A stretch of DNA of 57,627 nucleotides, from positions 1-57,627 of the forward strand of contig NZ_JANUGX010000038.1 in NCBI RefSeq assembly GCF_024753245.1, in the 5' to 3' direction. Positions 15,510 to 23,447 of this stretch are shown piece by piece (within the stretch, counting starts at the first letter, position 1; each line of letters begins with the position of its first letter). Origin of the DNA: Massilia norwichensis (GTDB lineage Bacteria; Pseudomonadota; Gammaproteobacteria; Burkholderiales; Burkholderiaceae_D). Both the position numbers and the translations under genes were made by a program. The notes beneath the pieces were generated by a model, which saw nothing but the letters and a program-made list of their open reading frames with translations, did not search any database and was not told the DNA's origin.

Positions 15510-17072
15510 TCAGGCGGCCGGCAGTGCGACTTTTGCCGTCGCGACCGTGGCGGTCACGCCATCGGCGTCGACCTTGACTGCCGCCACCGTCGCCTCGGCT
15601 TCGCCGGCCGCCTGTTCCTCGCCGGCCGGTCCGAAGCGGCCGTGCTCGGCACACCAGCGCGCCAGCGCCTGCGCTTCGGCATCGAGGATGCGCTCGACCT
15701 GGTAGTACTCGGCCAGGTTCATGGTGCCGCAGCAGGCGCGCCGGTCCTGCTTCGCCCCCGGCGCATCCTGCACCAGCGGCGCCAGGCGCAGCCCGGCCGG
15801 ATGCGGACCGGCGAGGGTGGCCGGCACTTCGACCACTTCGCGCTGGGCGAAGCGGTTGCGGATGAAGGTCGTGTAGTCGGCCGGTTTGCCGTCTTCCAGG
15901 GTCAGGCGCAGCATCTCGTTGGCGACGTCGGCGTAGGTGGCGGCAAAGTCGGGCGCGGCGATCAGGGCGCGCAGCAGCAGGCCGCGCAGCCAGGCCGCCA
16001 CGCGATGCAGCACGCTGGCGCAATCTTCCAGTTCGGGATTGCGCTCGAAGGCGAAGATGTCGGCCAGGATGTCGTACAGCGCGCCGGTGAATACCTGGGA
16101 GATCGCGTGGACTTCGGTGCCGGCCTGGCTCAGGGTCAGGTCGTTGTCGGCATTGCGCAGGCCGTTGGTGCTGCCCAGCGCCAGGCCGAACTGCTCGGCG
16201 ATGTCGGCCAGGAAGGTTTTATCGTGCAGGTGGGCCTTGGTCTGGGCCACCACCGCCTCGCACTGGTCGAGCTGGGACAGGGCCAGGAAGATCGCGGTGA
16301 GGTCGCCGAAGGCTTCGTGCAGGCCGCCGGTCTGCGGCGGGTTGTCCGCCATCAGCCATTGCGGCTTGAGGCCGTCCAGCACCGCATGGCCGGTCTCGTG
16401 CGAGACGATGTCGAAGGAGCGGCAGGTGTAGACGCGGGCGCTCTCGCCGGGCGGGATGAAATCGCCGAACTTCAGGCAGGCCTGGGTCCGGCTGTAATAG
16501 GCGTTCATCACGTTCGGCAGGCCGTAGGGGTGGACCTGCAGCGGCGAGGTGTCGACGCTGCTGTTCCATTGCCAGGGCAGGGGCATGGCGCTGCCGGCGG
16601 TGGACAGGGCGCGCTGGTACATGGTGAGGGTCTGGCGCACCACCGCATAGGTGTGGACGGCATCGAACTGCGGCGTGTCCGGCATGGTGACGAAGTCGCC
16701 GAAGGCGTTCGGCTCGACCGCGGCGGCGTCGGCGGCGTTGGCGATCGCGATCCGCGCATCGCGCGGGCCGGCCAGCACCACGCCCGGCAGGAACACCTTG
16801 CGGGTGCCGATCTCGGCCACCGACGGGTCCTGCTTCCACATCAGCACCCGCGCCCCGAAGGCGTAGGGCAGCGGGACGTCCTGCTGGCCGCCTTCTTCAT
16901 TGCTGCCGGCACGGTCCGGCGCTCCGGGTCCGGGACCGGCAGGCAGGCGCGGACGGCCCGGCTGGTCGAGCAGCTGCGCGGCCTTGCGGTGCTGGCGGTA
17001 GGGAGCGGCCGGCATCGGCACGTAGCCGATCGGGGGCTGGGCGGGATCGGGCTGGCTGGCTTCTGACGTCAT
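15510..17072 (-). CDS. Thermolysin-fold zinc metallopeptidase-like protein
   Basis: A 520-aa protein with a gluzincin active site: H225-E226-x2-H229 (SHETGHAVLD), third zinc ligand E253 in GGLHEAFGDLTAIF, and H322 in TEVHAISQVFTGALYD. The last lines up with the thermolysin transition-state histidine. There is no signal peptide, so it appears cytoplasmic, which is unusual for M4-like enzymes. The first 60 residues are Pro/Gln-rich. A Cys pair (RRACCGTMNLAEYYQV) and an Ala/Glu-rich tail close it. I chose the ATG at 17072 because GGAG precedes it. The neighbours give no clear clue to its substrate. Confidence 0.8.
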   Translation of the reverse strand: MTSEASQPDPAQPPIGYVPMPAAPYRQHRKAAQLLDQPGRPRLPAGPGPGAPDRAGSNEEGGQQDVPLPYAFGARVLMWKQDPSVAEIGTRKVFLPGVVLAGPRDARIAIANAADAAAVEPNAFGDFVTMPDTPQFDAVHTYAVVRQTLTMYQRALSTAGSAMPLPWQWNSSVDTSPLQVHPYGLPNVMNAYYSRTQACLKFGDFIPPGESARVYTCRSFDIVSHETGHAVLDGLKPQWLMADNPPQTGGLHEAFGDLTAIFLALSQLDQCEAVVAQTKAHLHDKTFLADIAEQFGLALGSTNGLRNADNDLTLSQAGTEVHAISQVFTGALYDILADIFAFERNPELEDCASVLHRVAAWLRGLLLRALIAAPDFAATYADVANEMLRLTLEDGKPADYTTFIRNRFAQREVVEVPATLAGPHPAGLRLAPLVQDAPGAKQDRRACCGTMNLAEYYQVERILDAEAQALARWCAEHGRFGPAGEEQAAGEAEATVAAVKVDADGVTATVATAKVALPAA

Positions 17073-17244
17073 GATCGCTTTCTCCGGTGAGGCAGGCTGC
17101 AATGGACGGGCTGCAAGGCGCAGACTGCACGGGAAATGGTCGCCGGCTATTCGAAGTGGACATTGATTTAAGTCAACTAGCCAATGCGGAGCCTAGCTGG
17201 CATCATGGCGGGCTCTGTTGTTTTCGATCAGGAAGGATAGCCAG

Positions 17245-17520
17245 ATGGCGGATATCAGCATCACCCAGCAGCACCAGCTCAGCCCGGTCGCGGCACGCGC
17301 GGCGGCCCAGAAAGTGGCGGACAAGCTGGCCGGGGAATATGGCCTGCAATGCAAGTGGGAAGGGGACGTGCTGCGTTTCGAGCGCAGCGGTGTGGAAGGC
17401 ACGCTCGCGCTGGGCGAGCGTCAGGCCGATTTGCGCATCAGGCTGGGCATGCTGATGGGCGCTTTCCGCTCGACCATCGAAACGAAGGTGGCGGAAAGCA
17501 TGCGCAAGGTGTTCGCGTAA
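17245..17520 (+). CDS. Polyhydroxyalkanoic acid system family protein
   Basis: A 91-aa protein matching the PHA_gran_rgn pattern: an amphipathic opening (QLSPVAARAAAQKVADKLAGEYG), CKWEGDVLRFERSGVEGTL, and a hydrophobic helix LGMLMGAFRSTIETKVAESM. Members are associated with PHA granules or PHA gene clusters; their exact role is unknown. GGAAGGA precedes the ATG. It is convergent with the acyl-CoA-binding protein gene, 3 nt between the stop codons. This fits the phaZ gene nearby and indicates a PHA-storing organism. Confidence 0.85.
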   Translation: MADISITQQHQLSPVAARAAAQKVADKLAGEYGLQCKWEGDVLRFERSGVEGTLALGERQADLRIRLGMLMGAFRSTIETKVAESMRKVFA

Positions 17521-17523
17521 GAA

Positions 17524-17781
17524 TTACGCGTTCTTGAGGTCTTCGATCAGGTCGACGTACTGCTGCATCGCGTCGTCCTGCGAAGTGCCCTTCAGGGCAG
17601 CCCAGGCGTCGAACTTGGCGCGGCCGACCATGTCGGTGAAGCCGGGGCGTTCGCCGGTGGCGTCGCCGCTCGAACCCTGCTTGTACAGGGCGTAGATCTT
17701 CAGCAGGGTCATGTTGTCCGGACGCTCGGGCAGGTTCTTCGAATCGGCCTGGGCCTGGGCGAACTGTTCTTGCAAACTCAT
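17524..17781 (-). CDS. Acyl-CoA-binding protein
   Basis: An 85-aa four-helix protein of the ACBP family, which binds medium- and long-chain acyl-CoA. Recognisable segments are FAQAQADSKNLPERPDNMTLLKIYALYKQ and RAKFDAWAALKGTSQDDAMQQYVDLIEDL. The conserved Tyr/Lys ligands for the CoA phosphate (YALYKQ, AKFDAW) are in place. Length matches eukaryotic ACBP. It is rarer in bacteria than in eukaryotes but known in proteobacteria. Lying beside a PHA-granule gene suggests buffering of acyl-CoA in lipid or PHA metabolism; that link is inferred. Confidence 0.92.
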   Translation of the reverse strand: MSLQEQFAQAQADSKNLPERPDNMTLLKIYALYKQGSSGDATGERPGFTDMVGRAKFDAWAALKGTSQDDAMQQYVDLIEDLKNA

Positions 17782-17878
17782 GGTGACTCCTTGGGTAAAA
17801 TGGCAATACTTCGGCCATCTTAGCGCATCGTGCGCAGAAGCACTGTTGATCTCAGGCGATTTTAGAGGAATTGCTCAG

Positions 17879-17928
17879 GTAGGGTGGGCACGCAATTCAG
17901 GCCACTGGCCTGAATTGCCCCACCCTAC
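17879..17928. repeat. 22-bp-arm palindrome between FKBP and ACBP genes
   Basis: GTAGGGTGGG, a short bulge and CAATTCAGGCC (left arm) pair with the right arm ending CCCACCCTAC at 17928. The only break is a 3-nt bulge. It lies 9 nt beyond the FKBP stop codon and can end that transcript. The GGGTGGGCAC/CCCACCCTAC core recurs at 39663-39689, so it seems to be a dispersed repeat as well as a hairpin. Confidence 0.8.
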
Positions 17929-17936
17929 GGTACAGA

Positions 17937-18293
17937 TTACAGACCCAGCAGCTCGACGTCGAAGATCAGGGTCGCGTTCGGCGGAATCACGCCGCCGGCA
18001 CCGCGGGCGCCGTAGCCCAGGGCTGCCGGGATGATCAGGCGGCGCGCACCGCCGACCTTCATGCCCTGCACGCCTTCGTCCCAGCCCTTGATCACGTGGC
18101 CGGCGCCCAGCGGGAACTGGAACGGGTCGTTGCGGTCTTTGCTGGAGTCGAACTTGGCGCCCTGGCTGCCGTCGTCGTTCTGCAGCCAGCCGGTGTAGTG
18201 CACGGTCACGTACTGGCCGGCCTTGGCTTCCGGACCGTCGCCGACGACGGTGTCTTCGTATTGCAGGCCGGAATTCGTGGTGTTGATGGGCAT
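17937..18293 (-). CDS. FKBP-type peptidyl-prolyl cis-trans isomerase
   Basis: A 118-aa single-domain FKBP that speeds prolyl bond isomerisation in the cytoplasm. The family landmarks are present: VTVHYTGWL, FDSSKDRNDPFQFPLGAGHVIKGWDEGVQGM, RRLIIPAALGYGARGAGGVIPPNATLIFDVELL. There is no signal peptide and no added chaperone (IF) domain. The start ATG follows an AGAGGA-type site. It is transcribed alone, with the palindrome at 17879 just downstream. Confidence 0.96.
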   Translation of the reverse strand: MPINTTNSGLQYEDTVVGDGPEAKAGQYVTVHYTGWLQNDDGSQGAKFDSSKDRNDPFQFPLGAGHVIKGWDEGVQGMKVGGARRLIIPAALGYGARGAGGVIPPNATLIFDVELLGL

Positions 18294-18492
18294 GGTGTTG
18301 TCCTCTTGTTCAGGGTGAAATCGCGATTGTAGTGCATGTCGCTGTCAAGCTGCCATCGCGCTTCTGTTGACGCCTTTTCCACTGTGTTGCGGCGGCGCGC
18401 CGAAATCTCACGAAAGCTGTCAACCGTCCTCTGATACCGAACGTTTCCCCGTAGAATAAGAACTTCTTCCACCTCCGGGCTTTCGTCCTCCC

Positions 18493-19464
18493 ATGCTGCG
18501 TCGTTTCCGTAAGCTTTTCGTTTCTGGTCTGTGTCTGTTGAGTGCCATGCAAGCAGCCCAGGCCAACGTCGTCGTCGTTCTGAATTCGCGTGACGCGACG
18601 GTCCAGCTCCTCGACCAGAAAACCGGTGCAGACAACGGCACCTTTGCCGTGGGCAAGGAGCCGCACCACCTGATGGCCACGCCGGACAACAAGTCCGTGA
18701 TCGTCGCCAGCTCGGTCGGCAACGAACTGATCTTCCTGGACCCCATCACCGGCAAGATCCAGCAGCGCCTGACCGACGTGCTCGACCCGTACCAGATCGG
18801 CTTCTCGCCGGACCAGAAATGGTTCGTCTCGACCGCGCTGCGCCTGGACCGCGTCGACATCTACCAGTACGTGAACGGCAAGCTGATCCTGAGCCGCCGC
18901 GTGCCGATGCCGCGCATGCCCAGCCACATCGCCTTCGATGCCGCCAGCACCACCGCCTTCATCACCCGCCAGGGCAGCGACCAGGTCAGCGCGCTCGACC
19001 TGAAGACCGGCGTCATCAAGTGGACCCTCCCGGTCGGCAAGCTCCCGGCCGGCATCACCATGACCCCGGACGACAAATACCTGCTGGTCGGGATCATGGG
19101 CAGCGACTACGTCGAAGTGATCGACTGGCGCACCGCCAAGTCCGTCAAGCGCATCAAGACCGGCAACGGCGCGCACAACTTCCGTGCCGTCGGCGACAAG
19201 CGTCACGTGTTCGTCTCGAACCGCGTGCAGAATTCGATCAACATCATCGACCAGGTCACGCTGGAAAACGTCGGCATGATCCCGGTGCCGGGCGGCCCGG
19301 ACTGCATGGAGCTCTCCGCCGACGGCAAGACCCTGTGGGTGACCCAGCGCTGGATCAAGAAGGTGGCCGTGGTCGACGTCGCCAGCCGCAAGGTGATCAA
19401 GCAGATCCCGGTCGGCCGCTCGCCGCACGGCGTGTTCTTCGCCAATTCGGCGCCGAGGATGTGA
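18493..19464 (+). CDS. Secreted YncE-like beta-propeller protein
   Basis: A 323-aa protein with a signal peptide (to about residue 24, LLSAMQAAQA). Repeated blades of about 42 aa follow, of YVTN/YncE type (VVLNSRDATVQLLDQKTG, VGKEPHHLMATPDNKSVIVAS, VGRSPHGVFFA). They probably close a seven-blade propeller in the periplasm. Such proteins bind ligands or partners and usually lack enzyme activity. It is the first gene of a four-gene operon: its TGA overlaps the next ATG (TGATG). The ribosome site is weak; a TAGAAT sequence about 40 bp upstream may be a -10 box. Function within the operon is unknown. Confidence 0.87.
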   Translation: MLRRFRKLFVSGLCLLSAMQAAQANVVVVLNSRDATVQLLDQKTGADNGTFAVGKEPHHLMATPDNKSVIVASSVGNELIFLDPITGKIQQRLTDVLDPYQIGFSPDQKWFVSTALRLDRVDIYQYVNGKLILSRRVPMPRMPSHIAFDAASTTAFITRQGSDQVSALDLKTGVIKWTLPVGKLPAGITMTPDDKYLLVGIMGSDYVEVIDWRTAKSVKRIKTGNGAHNFRAVGDKRHVFVSNRVQNSINIIDQVTLENVGMIPVPGGPDCMELSADGKTLWVTQRWIKKVAVVDVASRKVIKQIPVGRSPHGVFFANSAPRM

Positions 19465-20267
19465 TGCGTCCGCGGCCAAGGTCGGGAGCGACCCGGGCCG
19501 CGGCGGCGCTGCTGCTGGCGGCTTCCGTATGTCCCGCTTTGCAAGCCTCCGCCGCGGACGCTTGCAAGGGCACGATCTACCTCACGTTCGACACCGGCAG
19601 CCAGTCGCAGGCCGAGCTGATCGCGAACACCCTGCGCAAGCACCAGGTCAAGGCCACTTTCTTCCTCGCCAACGAGAAGACGGTGCGCGGCGACTGGTCG
19701 CTGGACCCAAGCTGGGCCGCTTACTGGAAGGCGCGGGTGGCGGAAGGGCATGCCTTCGGCAGCCACACCTTCGACCACGTCTACTGGAAGCGCGACGAAG
19801 CCGGCGGGAAGATCGCGGTGAAGCCCCAGTTCGGCGCCCACGCCGGCAAGCAGGCAACCTGGACCGCGCAGCAGTATTGCGACGAGCTGCGCCGCGTCGA
19901 CAGCCGTTTCCGCGAGCTGACCGGGCGTGGCCTGGATCCGCTGTTCCGCGCACCCGGCGGGCATACCTCGCGCAACGTCCTGGCCGCCGCGGAGCAGTGC
20001 GGTTACCGCCACGTCGGCTGGGCCAAGGCCGGCTTCTCGGGCGACGAGACCGCCAGCGAGGTGTATCCGAACGCCATGCTGCTCAAGCGCGCCCTGGATA
20101 ATCTGAAGGACGGCGACATCTTCATGGCCCACATGGGCATCTGGTCGAGAAAAGACCCGTGGGCGCCGGCCAACCTGGAACCCCTGATCGCGGGTCTTCA
20201 GCAGAAAGGCTTCTGTTTCGCTACACTGCGAGAGCATCCGGACTACGCTTCTCACTTCAAAAAATGA
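19464..20267 (+). CDS. Polysaccharide deacetylase (NodB) family protein with altered metal motif
   Basis: A 267-aa secreted carbohydrate esterase 4-type protein with a signal peptide (to about residue 31, LQASAA). Motif 1 reads TFDTG (D43, T44) instead of TFDDG. The catalytic-base Asp is kept, but the usual metal-binding Asp is Thr. Motif 2 is intact (HTFDH, H101 and H105), as are the FRAPGGHTS arginine/proline motif and the late His in MAHMG. An inserted segment (about 110-130) separates motifs 2 and 3. It overlaps yncE by 1 nt and the hydroxylase gene by 4 nt. It may have changed metal use or be a non-catalytic binder; the substrate is unknown. Confidence 0.88.
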   Translation: MRPRPRSGATRAAAALLLAASVCPALQASAADACKGTIYLTFDTGSQSQAELIANTLRKHQVKATFFLANEKTVRGDWSLDPSWAAYWKARVAEGHAFGSHTFDHVYWKRDEAGGKIAVKPQFGAHAGKQATWTAQQYCDELRRVDSRFRELTGRGLDPLFRAPGGHTSRNVLAAAEQCGYRHVGWAKAGFSGDETASEVYPNAMLLKRALDNLKDGDIFMAHMGIWSRKDPWAPANLEPLIAGLQQKGFCFATLREHPDYASHFKK

Positions 20268-21265
20268 TTCAGCATTTCCTCGATTGGTTCGCATTCCTCC
20301 AGGGTTGGTTGTTCGAATCCGTGGTCGAGCCCTTCCTGTTCTACACCGGCATGGGCGAATACGCCGAGGACGCCTTCGAGGGCGTCGAGTGGTTCCTGGC
20401 CGGCGCCTGCGAGGTGGCGGCCCTGTTCCTGGTATTGCGCCCGCTCGAAGCGCTCATCCCCGCGCAACAGATGAGCGACCGCGCCGCGCGCTGGAACGAC
20501 TTCGTCTATACCCTGATCCACCGCCTGGGCTTTTTCACGATGGCGGTGTTCTTCACGCTCGACCCGATCATGGACCACGTGGCCGGCGCGCTGAGGATGG
20601 AAGGCATGCATCCGTTTAACCTGGAGTCGCTGGTGACCGGCATGAGCCCGCTGGCCAGCTTCCTGGTCTACCTGGTGGTGCTCGACTTCTTCGATTACTG
20701 GTTCCACCGCGGCCAGCACAAATTCCGCTGGTGGTGGGCGCTGCACAGCCTGCACCACAGCCAGCGCAACATGAACCTGTGGAGCGACGACCGCAACCAC
20801 TTGCTGGACGATTTGCTGCGCGACGTCTACCTGGCCGTGATCGCGCTGGCAATCGGCGTGGCGCCTTCGCAGTACGTGCTGCTGGTGTCGGTCTCGCGCG
20901 CGCTGCAATCGCTGCAGCATGCGAACGTGCGCATCCACTTCGGCCGGATCGGCGAACGCCTGCTGGTGTCGCCGCGCTTCCACCGTACCCACCATGCGGT
21001 CGGCATCGGCCACGAGTCGAAGGGCAGGGAGCTGGGCGGCTGCAATTTCGGCGTGCTGCTGCCGGTCTGGGACCAGCTGTTCGGCACCGCCAACTTCGCG
21101 ACCGGCTTCCACGGCACCGGCGTGCGCGACCAGTTCGAACGCGTGGCCGCCGACGGCAGCGTGCGTCCTGCGCGCGACTATGGCCGCGGCTTCTGGCGCC
21201 AGCAGTGGCTGGGCCTGGTGCGCCTGTTCGAATCGATTTCGCGCCGCCCCCGAGGCACGGCCTGA
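20264..21265 (+). CDS. Sterol desaturase/fatty acid hydroxylase family membrane protein
   Basis: A 333-aa integral membrane di-iron enzyme. The three histidine clusters are HRGQH (148-152), HSLHH (161-165) and HRTHH (240-244), with membrane helices around 50-70, 90-115, 125-145 and 180-205. The family hydroxylates or desaturates lipids at the inner membrane using oxygen. The chosen start (MIQHFLDWF) overlaps the deacetylase stop by 4 nt. The C-terminus overlaps the EI24 gene by 1 nt. In this operon it probably modifies an acyl chain or a lipid-linked molecule; the substrate cannot be read from the sequence. Confidence 0.9.
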   Translation: MIQHFLDWFAFLQGWLFESVVEPFLFYTGMGEYAEDAFEGVEWFLAGACEVAALFLVLRPLEALIPAQQMSDRAARWNDFVYTLIHRLGFFTMAVFFTLDPIMDHVAGALRMEGMHPFNLESLVTGMSPLASFLVYLVVLDFFDYWFHRGQHKFRWWWALHSLHHSQRNMNLWSDDRNHLLDDLLRDVYLAVIALAIGVAPSQYVLLVSVSRALQSLQHANVRIHFGRIGERLLVSPRFHRTHHAVGIGHESKGRELGGCNFGVLLPVWDQLFGTANFATGFHGTGVRDQFERVAADGSVRPARDYGRGFWRQQWLGLVRLFESISRRPRGTA

Positions 21266-22089
21266 TGCTGCGCCCGATCGCGATCGCCTACGGCCGCGCG
21301 CTGCGTTCGCAGTTCTCGAGCCGCATGCTGCTGTTGTCGGTGGTGCCGCTGCTGCTGTCGCTGGCGCTGTGGGGCAGCCTGCTGTACGCCGGCATGCAGC
21401 CGCTGTACGACTGGCTGCAGGCCACCTTCAGCGAATACGGCCTGTTCGAGACCAGCAGCAGCATCCTGGCCACCCTGGGCCTGGGCTTCCTCAAGACGCT
21501 GGTGGTGCCGCTGGTGGCGATGCTGGCCCTGCTGCCGCTGATGATCATCACCTCGCTGCTGTTCATCGGCGTGGGGGCGATGCCGGCCATCGCGCGCCAT
21601 GTCAGCCGCGTGCAGTTTCCGCAGCTCGAGCGCAAGGAGGGCGGCAGCTTCCTCGGCAGCCTGGGGGTGAACCTGTCCGGCATCGTCGTGTTCGCGCTGC
21701 TGTGGATCGTGACCCTGCCGCTGTATGCGCTGGCGCCGGTGGCGCTGCTGGTGCAGGCCGTGCTGTGGGGCTGGCTGACGGCGCGCGTGATGAGCTACGA
21801 CGCGCTGTCCATCCACGCCAGCCTGGAAGAGCGCCGCATCATCGTCGCCACGCGACGGCGCCAGCTGCTCCTCATCGGCACCATCTCCGGCCTGCTCGGC
21901 GCCTTGCCGGGCGTGGCCTGGATCGGCGGCGCGCTGCTGTCGGTGGTGCTGTTCCCGGTGCTGGCGGTGCTGTCGATCTGGCTCTACCTGATCATCTTCA
22001 TCTTCACCGGCCTGTGGTTCCAGTACTACTGCCTGCAGGCGCTGCTCGAGCTGCGCGCCGCCCAGGACCCGCTCAAGGCACCAGAGTAA
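21265..22089 (+). CDS. EI24 domain-containing (CysZ-like) membrane protein
   Basis: A 274-aa inner-membrane protein with about five hydrophobic helices (near 25-45, 65-100, 130-160, 200-220 and 230-255). It matches the EI24/CysZ pattern, with LLPLMIITSLLFIGVGAMPAI and a C-terminal aromatic helix (WLYLIIFIFTGLWFQYYCLQ). CysZ members move sulfate, but many EI24 proteins are uncharacterised and no cys genes lie here. It is the last gene of the four-gene overlapping operon. Its 3' end overlaps the convergent lipoprotein gene by 17 bp. Confidence 0.85.
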   Translation: MLRPIAIAYGRALRSQFSSRMLLLSVVPLLLSLALWGSLLYAGMQPLYDWLQATFSEYGLFETSSSILATLGLGFLKTLVVPLVAMLALLPLMIITSLLFIGVGAMPAIARHVSRVQFPQLERKEGGSFLGSLGVNLSGIVVFALLWIVTLPLYALAPVALLVQAVLWGWLTARVMSYDALSIHASLEERRIIVATRRRQLLLIGTISGLLGALPGVAWIGGALLSVVLFPVLAVLSIWLYLIIFIFTGLWFQYYCLQALLELRAAQDPLKAPE

Positions 22090-23269
22090 GCCGCAGCACG
22101 CGGCCTTCGCTGCCATCCTTCAGGTTGACGGTCACGATCACCTGGCCCTGCGGATCCTGGCTCAGCGAGCTCACTTCCGCAAAGCTGCTGTCGCCCGCGC
22201 TGCGCGCATGGCCCGGCAGCAGCGACGAGATGTCGGTCCACTTGTTGCCGCCGTCGGCCGACCAGGCCAGATAGGGCAGGGCGTTGGCCTTGTCGAAGCC
22301 GCCCACGACGAGGGTGTCGGGCTTGCCGGCCAGGGCCAGGAAGGCGCGGATGTAGGGATACGCCTTGGCCCCTTCCACCGGCTGCTGGATCACGAACTTG
22401 AACGACTGTCCGCCATCTTCGCTGCGCAGCAGGCCGCCTTCGACGCCGGCGAACACGCGCTGGGTATTCGCGACCTGTTCGATGAACTGCACGTTGCGGT
22501 TTTCCAGCGCCGGCAGGGTTACCGGCAGCGGGGTGTTCGATGCCAGGCCGCCATTCGCGCCGAGGCGGTAGGCGCGCACATAGGCGACATCGAGCGGGCA
22601 TTCGCCGCCCACCAGCAGGCGGTCGCCGACCACCTGGAAGGCCTGGTGCGTGCAGACCATCGAGTCGAACTGGCCCAGCACCACGCGCCAGCTGGCCGCC
22701 GCGTCATCCGAGACGAACAGGTTCTGGCCGGCGCCGGCATTCGTGTAGAGACGGTTCCCCACCAGCTTCATCTCCTTCATCGTCAGCGGCGCACACCAGT
22801 CGCCGAGGCAGTTCTGCAGCGGCTGGTCGCGCGGCGCGAAGCCGCCATTGCTCGCGAGCGCGCACAGGCTGTGCTCACCGGCCTTGCCGCGCTCGGTTTC
22901 GTGCGCCGGCTGGAACAGCCACAGGTTGGCGTCGAGCGCGCGCAGCGTCGGCGTGCGCGCCATGCCAGATTCGCTCTCCTTCGGCAGCGCGCAATCGCCG
23001 AGCGGCACGTCGGTCCAGCGCGACGTCGCCTGCAGCGGCAGCGCGGTCTTCATCACGCCGGTGCCGGCGCTGGCGGTGTTCGACAGCGTCGCCCAGGCGG
23101 CGCCGTCCTTGTACACGATATTGCCGATGCCGCGCGATGCGGTCGCCAGCACCTCGACTTTGGTGACCGCCGGCGCGGCGGGCGTGGTGTTGTCGGAACC
23201 GCCGCCGCAACCGGCGATCAGGAGCGCTGCCGCGGCAGCGAGAGTCTGGCGTGGATAGTGTTGGATCAT
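22073..23269 (-). CDS. Putative lipoprotein with BNR/sialidase-like repeats
   Basis: A 398-aa exported protein. The chosen ATG (23269, with AAGGGA upstream) gives a lipoprotein signal MIQHYPRQTLAAAAALLIAGCGGG with lipobox IAGC at about residues 17-20. The mature part has repeated Asp-box-like strings: SDDAAASWRVVLGQ, RSEDGGQSFKFVIQ and WSADGGNKWTDISS. These fit a beta-propeller with solvent-exposed Asp boxes, as in BNR proteins. No sialidase catalytic residues are identifiable. It is probably anchored in the envelope. A longer reading from 23290 would add 7 residues before the signal. Confidence 0.82.
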   Translation of the reverse strand: MIQHYPRQTLAAAAALLIAGCGGGSDNTTPAAPAVTKVEVLATASRGIGNIVYKDGAAWATLSNTASAGTGVMKTALPLQATSRWTDVPLGDCALPKESESGMARTPTLRALDANLWLFQPAHETERGKAGEHSLCALASNGGFAPRDQPLQNCLGDWCAPLTMKEMKLVGNRLYTNAGAGQNLFVSDDAAASWRVVLGQFDSMVCTHQAFQVVGDRLLVGGECPLDVAYVRAYRLGANGGLASNTPLPVTLPALENRNVQFIEQVANTQRVFAGVEGGLLRSEDGGQSFKFVIQQPVEGAKAYPYIRAFLALAGKPDTLVVGGFDKANALPYLAWSADGGNKWTDISSLLPGHARSAGDSSFAEVSSLSQDPQGQVIVTVNLKDGSEGRVLRLTLVP

Positions 23270-23447
23270 GGTCGTCCCTTGAATGTACACGGCGCAAATT
23301 CTAGGACGGGGCCGGATGAGGGTCTTGCGTGCCTTTGTCGGCAGATTGTCGGGAATTGTAGCGTTGCGCGGGCTGGCAGCGCGGCTACGTCAAATCTGCG
23401 CGCGTGGCACACTGAAGCCCTTCTCACACCACCTGGAGCGGCATACG

